From Halomonas urumqiensis (GTDB taxonomy: Bacteria > Pseudomonadota > Gammaproteobacteria > Pseudomonadales > Halomonadaceae), in NCBI RefSeq assembly GCF_003028575.1, contig NZ_PYUD01000010.1, forward strand, positions 1 to 64,000: DNA of 64,000 nt. The letters run 5' to 3'. The position numbers and the translations under genes are program-made. Under the pieces are notes generated by a model. The model made no database searches and had not been told where the DNA came from. It worked only from the letters and a program-made list of their open reading frames with translations. Shown piece after piece: positions 57,859 through 64,000 of the stretch; position 1 is the first letter of the stretch; every line of letters starts with the position of its first letter.

Positions 57859-58863
57859 GTGAAGACGCGGGCGAGGCTCGAAGGCTACGATCTGATTGGT
57901 GATGTCCACGGCTGTGGTGCCACCCTGGCTGCATTGCTCGAGAAACTCGGCTATCACCAACGCGGTGGGGTCTATCGCCATCCGCGCAGGCGAGTGATAT
58001 TTCTTGGCGATCTCATCGATCGCGGTCCACGGATTCGCCTGGCGGTGCGGATTGCCCGGCGCATGGTGGAGGAGGGAGAAGCCCATATCGTCATGGGCAA
58101 TCATGAGGTCAATGCGCTGGCCTATTGCCACCCTGCACCGGGAGGGCTTGGCCGTGACTGGCTGCGTGAACACTCGCCGCGCCACAATCGCATCATCATG
58201 GAAACGCTGGAACAGTATCGCGATCATCCCCAGGAGTGGGAGGACGCCCTGGCCTGGTTCATGGACATTCCCTTGTGCCTGGAGCGCGACGGACTTCGCG
58301 TGGTACACGCCTGCTGGGATCAGCCGCTGATCGATGAACTGCGCCTGGCGCGCCCCGATGCGTGCATCGACAGGAACTTCCTGGTGGACTCGGCGACGCC
58401 CGGTACCCGCGCCTTCCGAATCCTCGATCGACTGACCCGCGGCATTCATATCCCGCTCCCGGCCGGCATGGCCATTCACTCGGGCGACGGCTACACCCGT
58501 CGCAGCTTTCGAGCGCACTTCTGGGCCGAGGCACCGTGCACCTGGGGGGATGTGGTATTCCAGCCCGACAACCTGCCGGGTGAACTGGAGCAGCGCTCGC
58601 TGTCCAGCGACGAGCGGGCGATGCTTAGCCATTATGGCGTGGATCAGCCGCCGCTGTTCATCGGCCATTACTGGTGCGAGGGAGTGCCGGCCTTGCCAGC
58701 TCCCAATATCGCTTGCCTGGACTACAGCGCCGTGAAGTTTGGCCGCCTGGTGGCGTATCGCTGGAGCGGCGAGCGTCGGCTCGACGCGGATAATTTCACC
58801 TGGCTGAGCGTTCCCCGTGAGGAACAGACGCGGCCGAGGCCTTGGGAGATCGACCTCGATTGA
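57859..58863 (+). CDS. Calcineurin-like metallophosphoesterase
   Basis: 334 residues. The dimetal motifs are complete: GDVHGCG, FLGDLIDRGPR, MGNHEVNAL, then a His in LRVVHACWD and GHYW. It is related to PrpE/ApaH-like serine-threonine or dinucleotide phosphatases. The start is GTG at 57859 with GGGAG 7 bases upstream, overlapping no ATG in register. It is coupled to nadK; that pairing is common in gammaproteobacteria and suggests a nucleotide substrate, though unproven. A strong terminator lies about 95 bp downstream. Confidence 0.85.
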   Translation: MKTRARLEGYDLIGDVHGCGATLAALLEKLGYHQRGGVYRHPRRRVIFLGDLIDRGPRIRLAVRIARRMVEEGEAHIVMGNHEVNALAYCHPAPGGLGRDWLREHSPRHNRIIMETLEQYRDHPQEWEDALAWFMDIPLCLERDGLRVVHACWDQPLIDELRLARPDACIDRNFLVDSATPGTRAFRILDRLTRGIHIPLPAGMAIHSGDGYTRRSFRAHFWAEAPCTWGDVVFQPDNLPGELEQRSLSSDERAMLSHYGVDQPPLFIGHYWCEGVPALPAPNIACLDYSAVKFGRLVAYRWSGERRLDADNFTWLSVPREEQTRPRPWEIDLD

Positions 58864-58957
58864 TACAAATTTTTACGCAAAAACTATCCAGCCGGTGTGA
58901 ACTCATGGTGGCAACCGCCATCAGAATAGGTGTTCCCTTGAATGATCCCTTGCTATT

Positions 58958-58986
58958 GTCCGGCGGCCCCCTCCGCCGGACTTTTT
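58958..58986 (+). terminator. Rho-independent terminator after the nadK-phosphoesterase operon
   Basis: A 9-bp perfect stem (GTCCGGCGG/CCGCCGGAC) with a 6-base loop is followed directly by TTTTT on the plus strand. Confidence 0.92.
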
Positions 58987-59013
58987 CTGTGCACCCTATA
59001 CTGGCGCCTGTGC

Positions 59014-59061
59014 GCGAATTTCTGAGTGAATGTCTTGGCGAATGTCTTAGCGAATGTCTGC
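59014..59061 (+). repeat. Four tandem 12-bp repeats upstream of glpG
   Basis: Units GCGAATTTCTGA, GTGAATGTCTTG, GCGAATGTCTTA and GCGAATGTCTGC run head to tail and end 19 bp before the glpG ATG. Copy number could vary by slippage and would alter the leader. Confidence 0.75.
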
Positions 59062-59080
59062 CCCGGTGTCTGGAGGTGTC

Positions 59081-59941
59081 ATGTACCAGGTGATCCTGCT
59101 GCCCCGTGATGTCGATACGCGCGGTTTGCGCAAGGCGCTGTGGGCCCAGCGAATCGGCCATCGCATCACCGAGGAGTCGGAGGGGCAGATGTTGTGGCTT
59201 GCCGACCCGAAACAGCACGAGGCAATGCTGAGCCTGGTCGAACGCTGGCAACGGGGCGAGCCACTTCAGCAACCCCACAGCGAGCGATCGGCAAGTCCAT
59301 CCAAGGGCTTCACCGCGTTGCTCGTTCCTGTGCGCCTGGCGCCCGTCTCGGCACTCTGCATGGCGCTAAGCCTTCTGGTGTTCGCGGCCATGGCGGTGCT
59401 CGGCGACCTGGTGATCGCCATGCTGGCCATTGTGCCGCTGGGTGTCGCCAATGGCAGCCTGGCGGTGGGAAGCCTTCAGGACGTGCTGCTGGGTGGCCAG
59501 CTGTGGCGGCTGTTGTCACCCGCCTTCCTGCACTTCGGCTGGATGCATTTGATCTTCAACATGCTGTGGCTATGGTATTTCGGCCGGCAGGTCGAGTCGC
59601 TGCACGGCAGCGGACGCATGCTCGTCATCGTGCTGCTTGCGGGTATCGGCGCCAACCTGGCCCAGTACGCCACCGGTAGTGTGCTGTTTGGCGGCATGTC
59701 GGGGGTTGATTTCGCGTTGCTGGGGTATGTCTGGCTGATGTCGCGGCGCGCTCCACGCAGTGGCTTTTTCGTGCCGCAGATGCTGGTGGTGTTCATGCTC
59801 GGCTGGATGGTCTTCACCATGACCGACATGGCCTCCGCCGTGGGGTTCGGCAATGTCGCCAATGGTGCGCACCTGGGCGGGTTGCTCGTGGGCCTGGCGA
59901 TGGGCTGGTATCATTCCGGACGAGCCCGCCGTCACTCCTGA
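59081..59941 (+). CDS. glpG: GlpG-like rhomboid intramembrane protease
   Basis: 286 residues. A cytosolic N-terminal domain (MYQVILLPRDVDTRGLRKAL) like that of GlpG is followed by six or seven membrane segments. The rhomboid signature comprises FGWMHLIFNMLWLWYFG in helix 2, the catalytic Ser in GGMSGVDFALLGY and the His in NGAHLGGLLVG. The Ser motif reads GMSG, not the commoner GxSG with Ala, which is tolerated. GGAGG precedes ATG at 59081. It lies apart from glpD, as it does in many genomes despite the name. Confidence 0.87.
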   Translation: MYQVILLPRDVDTRGLRKALWAQRIGHRITEESEGQMLWLADPKQHEAMLSLVERWQRGEPLQQPHSERSASPSKGFTALLVPVRLAPVSALCMALSLLVFAAMAVLGDLVIAMLAIVPLGVANGSLAVGSLQDVLLGGQLWRLLSPAFLHFGWMHLIFNMLWLWYFGRQVESLHGSGRMLVIVLLAGIGANLAQYATGSVLFGGMSGVDFALLGYVWLMSRRAPRSGFFVPQMLVVFMLGWMVFTMTDMASAVGFGNVANGAHLGGLLVGLAMGWYHSGRARRHS

Positions 59942-60023
59942 TATCACCCCATTTTACATCACCCCGTTGACATCCCCCCTGGCATCACCACGAGTCAGCG
60001 GCTAACCGCAAGAGACAGTGTCC

Positions 60024-60308
60024 ATGAGCGATATGACCTTCGAACGCATGATCGAGCAGATGACGCCGACGATCTACGACAGCCTCAAGCAGGCGGTGGC
60101 GTTGCGCAAATGGCCGGATGGCCGTCGCCTGACGGCGGAGCAGACCGAGCTGTGTCTGGAGGCGGTGATGCGCTTCGAGGCGGCCAACAACGTGCCGGAT
60201 GACCAGCGGGTCGGCTATCTCGAGCGGCGTACCTGCGGCAGCGCCGCCAATGGCAGCGATGTCCCCCCGGAGCGTGCGGGCCTGGCTCGGGACGCCAGCC
60301 GTGACTGA
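60024..60308 (+). CDS. DUF1315 (YeaC-like) protein
   Basis: 94 residues. The pattern MTFERMIEQMTPTIYDSLKQ, ALRKWPDGRRLTAEQTELCL and RVGYLERR is that of DUF1315/YeaC. ATG at 60024 is used. The last 20 residues are not conserved. It abuts or overlaps the DUF2797 gene downstream, so they are likely cotranscribed. Function unknown. Confidence 0.82.
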   Translation: MSDMTFERMIEQMTPTIYDSLKQAVALRKWPDGRRLTAEQTELCLEAVMRFEAANNVPDDQRVGYLERRTCGSAANGSDVPPERAGLARDASRD

Positions 60309-60336
60309 GTCTTCCGAAAGGGTAGCGTCTTCCACG

Positions 60337-61161
60337 ATGCCCGTGCAGGGCTGCCTGACCAAGATGGCCATCGCCCCCGGTGCGGCGGGTGAGCCTGTGC
60401 GCTATACACTGCGTGCCGGGGAACGGCGCCTCGGCCTCAATGCTTGCCTGGGCCAGCCGCTCACGCTCGCCTGGACCGGTGCGATCGCCTGTACCCATTG
60501 TGGTCGAGCGACGAAAAAGAGCTTCGCACAGGGCTACTGCTATCCGTGTTTCAAGAAGCTGGCCCAGTGCGATACCTGCATCGTCAAGCCGGAAACCTGC
60601 CACTTCTTCGCCGGCACTTGCCGCGAGCCGGAGTGGGCCGAGCGTCACTGTTTCCAGCCCCATGTGATCTATCTGGCCAATGCCTCGGGGCTCAAGGTGG
60701 GCATTACCCGCGGCACCCAGGTACCGACCCGTTGGCTCGACCAAGGCGCGGTTCAGGCATTGCCGATCCTCGAGGTCGACACTCGCCAGCAATCGGGCTT
60801 CGTAGAGATGCTGTTCAAGGAAGAGGTCTCCGATCGCACCAACTGGCGCGCCATGCTCAAGGGCGATACCGTCGACATGGACCTTCCCGCCGAGCGTGAT
60901 CGGCTGCTGGCCCGATTGGGCTCCGGGCTTGCCAACCTGCGTGAGCGCTTCGGAACCGAGGCGATTCGCCAGCTGGACGCAGCGCCTGCGGCCTTCGAAT
61001 ACCCGGTGCTCGAATATCCCACCAAGGTGGCCTCCCACAATCTCGACAAGACCCCCGAGATTTCCGGCACCCTGCTCGGCCTCAAGGGCCAGTACCTGAT
61101 CCTGGACAGCGGCGTGATCAACCTGCGCAAGTACACTGGCTACGAGGTGGTAGTGAGCTGA
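60337..61161 (+). CDS. DUF2797 zinc-binding protein
   Basis: 274 residues. A cysteine-rich zinc-binding core is seen in ACTHCGRATKKSFAQGYCYP, LAQCDTCIVKPETCHFFAGT and CREPEWAERHCFQPHVIYLA. It is followed by SGLKVGITRGTQVPTRWLDQ, which resembles a GIY-YIG-type beginning, and RTNWRAMLKGD. ATG at 60337 places MPVQGCLTKM at the normal family start; GTG at 60301, overlapping the DUF1315 stop, is an alternative that adds 12 residues. Function unknown; nucleic-acid binding is plausible. Confidence 0.82.
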   Translation: MPVQGCLTKMAIAPGAAGEPVRYTLRAGERRLGLNACLGQPLTLAWTGAIACTHCGRATKKSFAQGYCYPCFKKLAQCDTCIVKPETCHFFAGTCREPEWAERHCFQPHVIYLANASGLKVGITRGTQVPTRWLDQGAVQALPILEVDTRQQSGFVEMLFKEEVSDRTNWRAMLKGDTVDMDLPAERDRLLARLGSGLANLRERFGTEAIRQLDAAPAAFEYPVLEYPTKVASHNLDKTPEISGTLLGLKGQYLILDSGVINLRKYTGYEVVVS

Positions 61162-61257
61162 TCGTGCAAGGTCGACTTCACCGTTGTTATTGGTTGTTGT
61201 CGGCGTCATGCCACAAGTTCGTTGACGCTCCAAAGCCCGATTGCTAGCTTAGCGGCA

Positions 61258-61470
61258 CTCTCAGGTGCTGGTGGCGAAAGCCATCAGTGAAACGGGAAGT
61301 CGGTGAATCCCGCGCAACGCGCTTGCCAGGGATGATTCCAACGCTGCCCCCGCAACGGTGATCGAGTCGAGAAGGGTCTTCATGCCACTGTGCCAGGCAC
61401 GGGAAGGCGGCCCTTCCGGATACAGGTGTGCTCCTGTATCCACTCGTCAGCCCGGAGACCGGCCCGAGAG
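61258..61470 (+). promoter_or_regulatory. Cobalamin (AdoCbl) riboswitch
   Basis: The conserved landmarks appear in order: GGTGC at 61264, GGGAAGTCGGTGAATCC near 61294-61310, the B12-box-like GCCCCCGCAACGGTGA at 61345-61361, and AGCCCGGAGACCGGCC at 61449-61464. It lies 150 bp before btuB and should repress it when cobalamin is plentiful. Confidence 0.93.
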
Positions 61471-61621
61471 TTCATGCCGGATGGCGGAGGGCCAATCCGA
61501 GGCTTGGCGGGCGACGTTTCAGCCGTTCTTCCTTGTTCTCGCAGAGCCCTTGCCACACCGGTGCCGGTACGACGAAAAAAACCGTGCGGGTGAGCACGGT
61601 GAGCAAGGGACACTCAACACG

Positions 61622-63469
61622 ATGACTATTCATGCCCCGCGTGGCCTGGCGTTCTGCCTGGCCGCCCTGCCGCTGGCCGTCCAGGCCCAATCCACTTCCA
61701 CTCCCGACACCAGCGAACGGCTCAACCCGGTGGTGGTGACTGCTGCCCTGGCGCCGCGCACCGCCGACCAGAGCCTGTCCTCGGTGACCCTGCTGGATGA
61801 GGCGACGCTGCGTCGCCAGGACCCCGACAGCATCACCGACCTGTTGCGCGCGCAGCCCGGTGTTGATCTCACTACCTTCGGCAGTTACGGCAAGCAGACG
61901 AGCCTGTTCATGCGCGGCGCCGGCAGCAATGCCAACGTGCTGTTGATCGATGGCATTCGGCTGCGCTCGGCGACCAGTGGCGCCGCCGCCTGGGAATTTC
62001 TCGACCCACGAATGTTCGAGCGCGCCGAAATCGTGCGCGGTCCGCGCGGCAGCTTGTATGGCGCCGACGCCGTCGGCGGCGTGGTGCAACTGTTCACCCG
62101 TGATGGCGATGGTGCGGGGGAAGCGCCGCATGTCACGGTCGACGTGGGTGGCGGCAGCGACGATACCCAGCGCGCCACCGCCACGCTTTCCGGTGGTCAG
62201 GGTGGCACCCGTTACCTGTTCGCCGGCAGTCACTTCGGCACCGATGGGGCGCCAGTGCGCCGCGACGGTGACGACAAGGGCTTCGACAACACCACGGGGC
62301 TCGTACGCCTCTCGCATACCTTTGATGACGGTGCCGAAGTCGGCGTGCTGGCGCTGCGTGCACGTGGCAACACCGAGTTCGACGAGTCCGGCCCCGCCGA
62401 TGAGGATTTCGTCCAGCAGGTCGCCGGCGTGTATGGCGAATTGCCGTTGGGGGAGGCATGGCGCAGCCGTGTGACACTCAGCGAAGCGCGCGACGAACGC
62501 GATACCCTGGCACCGCTGCGTACCAACCAGTTTGCCACGCGTACCCAGGCCGCGCGGTGGGACAATACCGTGACCCTGGGCCGCCACGAACTGGTGGGCG
62601 GTGTGGAGGCGAGCGAGGATCGTGTTGCAAGTGATCTTGCCTTCGACGAAACACGCCGCGACAACCTGGCGGTCTTTGCCCAGGGCCTGTTCGACTTCTC
62701 GCCGCTGCTGCTCCAGGCAAGCCTGCGCCACGACGACAACCAGGCCTTCGGCAACGAGCTGACCGGTAGCCTGGCGCTCGGCTATGAGCTTGATGGCGTG
62801 CATACCCTGCGTGGCAGTGTCGGCAGCGCCTTTCGTGCGCCGACCTTCAACGAGCTTTATTACCCCGGCTTCAGCAACCCCGATCTCTCGGCGGAGCGCT
62901 CCGAGAGTTTGGAGGTCGGCGTGCGCGGCCAGCATGATGCCTGGTTCTGGGATCTCTCCGCCTACCGTACCGAGGTCGATGACCTGATCGGGCCGGACGC
63001 CAACTTCCTGCCGGTGAACGTCGACCGCGCGCGCCTTCATGGCGCGGAACTGGCCGTGGGGGCCGAGCTTGCCGACTGGACCTTGCAGGCCGCCGTGACC
63101 TGGACCGACCCGGAGGATCGCGACACCGGCAATCGGCTGGCCCGGCGCGCCACGCAGAGCCTGCGCCTGGACGCGGATCGCCAGATCGGTGACTGGTCGC
63201 TGGGCGGTACGCTGCTGGCCCAGAACAGTCGCTACAATGATGCCGCCAACCAGGATCGCCTGCCGGGCTATGGCCAGCTCAACCTGCGCGCCGGTTGGGC
63301 GTTCGCCGAGGCATGGACGGCGCGACTGGGCATCGACAACGTACTCGACAAGGAGGTGGTCACGGTGCGTGGCAGTGATTTCGATCCGGTCACCTTCGAG
63401 GCGATTCCGTTCGATTACCTGAATGCCGGGCGCAGCGTGCGCTTGTCGGTCAGTTTCGCTACCCCCTGA
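61622..63469 (+). CDS. btuB: TonB-dependent vitamin B12 receptor BtuB
   Basis: 615 residues, normal for BtuB. The signal peptide ends near AVQAQ. The TonB box is NPVVVTA at 35-41. The plug domain includes RRQDPDSITDLLRAQPGVDL, LLIDGIRLRSATSGAAAWEF and EIVRGPRGSLYGADAVGGVV. The barrel has the typical FRAPTFNELYYPGFSNPDLS and a C-terminal phenylalanine region (VRLSVSFATP). It imports cobalamin across the outer membrane. Start at 61622 fits the signal peptide, although AAGGGA is about 13 bases upstream. A cobalamin riboswitch lies in the leader. Confidence 0.94.
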   Translation: MTIHAPRGLAFCLAALPLAVQAQSTSTPDTSERLNPVVVTAALAPRTADQSLSSVTLLDEATLRRQDPDSITDLLRAQPGVDLTTFGSYGKQTSLFMRGAGSNANVLLIDGIRLRSATSGAAAWEFLDPRMFERAEIVRGPRGSLYGADAVGGVVQLFTRDGDGAGEAPHVTVDVGGGSDDTQRATATLSGGQGGTRYLFAGSHFGTDGAPVRRDGDDKGFDNTTGLVRLSHTFDDGAEVGVLALRARGNTEFDESGPADEDFVQQVAGVYGELPLGEAWRSRVTLSEARDERDTLAPLRTNQFATRTQAARWDNTVTLGRHELVGGVEASEDRVASDLAFDETRRDNLAVFAQGLFDFSPLLLQASLRHDDNQAFGNELTGSLALGYELDGVHTLRGSVGSAFRAPTFNELYYPGFSNPDLSAERSESLEVGVRGQHDAWFWDLSAYRTEVDDLIGPDANFLPVNVDRARLHGAELAVGAELADWTLQAAVTWTDPEDRDTGNRLARRATQSLRLDADRQIGDWSLGGTLLAQNSRYNDAANQDRLPGYGQLNLRAGWAFAEAWTARLGIDNVLDKEVVTVRGSDFDPVTFEAIPFDYLNAGRSVRLSVSFATP

Positions 63470-63487
63470 ACGAGCCGGAGGAGCCGC

Positions 63488-64000
63488 ATGTCATCCTGGT
63501 CGATCCGCCTGCTGGCGCTGGTGCTTGCCATGCTACCGGCACTGCCGGCCTTGGCGGAACGCTGCGCCACCGACGACGCCGGCGAGACGCTGTGTCTGGC
63601 AAAACCCGCGCAGCGTATCGTCACCTTGTCGCCCGGCGCCACTGAGCTTGCCTTCGCCGCCGGCGCGGGCGAGCAGGTGGTGGCGGTGGTCGCCTACGAT
63701 GACAGCCCCGCGGAGGTAGCGGCGCTGCCGTCGGTGGGCAGCCATTCGCGGCTCGACCTTGAAGCGTTGCTGAGCCTTGAGCCCGACCTGGTGATTGGCT
63801 GGATCAGCGGCAACCCGGCCGAGCAACTCGAGACACTGGAGTCGCTTTCGATCCCGGTGTTTCGTCTCGAACCCGGCGATCTGTCGGGCGTGGCCAGCGC
63901 CGTGGAGCGCCTGGCCAGGCTGGCCGGCAGTGAAGCGGTGGGGGAGGGGCGTGCACGGCGCTTTCGCGAGGGTGTCGCGGCACTGGCCGAGCGTCATGCG
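63488..64000 (+). CDS. btuF: BtuF-like cobalamin-binding protein (partial)
   Basis: 171 codons are visible before the window ends. The signal peptide (WSIRLLALVLAMLPALPALA) is followed by RIVTLSPGATELAFAAGAGE, VSYDD-type VVAYDDSPAEV and LLSLEPDLVIGWISGNPAEQ, typical of the class III binding proteins BtuF/FhuD. GGAGGAG precedes the ATG, 18 bp after btuB, so it belongs to the riboswitch-controlled unit. It should pass cobalamin to an inner-membrane ABC transporter encoded beyond the window. Confidence 0.88.
   Translation, partial: MSSWSIRLLALVLAMLPALPALAERCATDDAGETLCLAKPAQRIVTLSPGATELAFAAGAGEQVVAVVAYDDSPAEVAALPSVGSHSRLDLEALLSLEPDLVIGWISGNPAEQLETLESLSIPVFRLEPGDLSGVASAVERLARLAGSEAVGEGRARRFREGVAALAERHA

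Noticed and set aside
61358..61621. 88-codon upstream extension of BtuB
   Set aside because: It runs through the cobalamin riboswitch; the signal peptide begins at 61622.

Overview
The window reads as chromosome of a moderately halophilic gammaproteobacterium, most likely Halomonas or a close relative. GC is high, proteins are acidic, and the gene set is rich in osmoadaptation functions: Trk potassium uptake, an OpuC-type betaine/choline ABC importer, PutP and PutA for proline. It also carries a glycerol ABC importer (glpSTPQV type with a DUF2160 protein), which fits this group. The assignment comes from gene content only; no marker-gene comparison was possible.

Layout. 0-4.4 kb (minus): trkH, a shortened KdpD-like kinase, a KdpE-like regulator and the start of trkA. 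4.6-6.8 kb: an M42-type aminopeptidase and a nitrilase-family amidase. 7.0-10.6 kb: four-gene betaine-type ABC importer. 10.8-13.1 kb: a histone-deacetylase-like amidohydrolase, a 142-bp imperfect palindrome and an NAD-binding epimerase-like protein. 13.2-19.4 kb (plus): an Rrf2 regulator and sufBCDST, preceded by an IscR-type operator and a Fur-like box. 19.5-25.5 kb: a SanA/YdcF-like protein, a rimK-rimB-DUF3549 cluster, a YqcC-like protein, OmpW and a small membrane protein. 25.5-33.4 kb (minus): putP with a 26-codon ORF in front, putA, an AraC regulator and a BKACE enzyme. 33.7-35.9 kb: katG.

36.2-46.05 kb is an integrated element of about 9.85 kb inserted at the 3' end of a tRNA-Gly(CCC) gene. 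It is bounded by perfect 28-bp direct repeats. Just inside both ends lie GTAGCC direct repeats at about 12-bp spacing, which look like arm-type integrase sites. The element carries a tyrosine integrase, a serine resolvase with a TGGTATC repeat cluster, an extra RNase HI, two damaged KilA-N genes, an Abi_C-type abortive-infection protein, AT-rich genes for a secreted protein and a lipoprotein, and several unrecognised genes. I see no phage structural or packaging genes. It is the most novel part of the window.

46.5-64 kb: a CBS-pair protein, a Pmp3-type membrane protein, the glpSTPQ-DUF2160-glpV importer operon followed by glpD, an EamA transporter, NAD kinase plus metallophosphoesterase, a GlpG-like rhomboid, DUF1315 and DUF2797 proteins, and finally a cobalamin riboswitch in front of btuB and a btuF-like gene cut by the window end.

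Themes: potassium, betaine and proline systems serve osmotic balance; Suf, KatG, Fur and IscR-type sites serve iron-sulfur and oxidative stress; glycerol is imported and oxidised by the glp genes, with the kinase presumably elsewhere; btuB and btuF serve B12 uptake.
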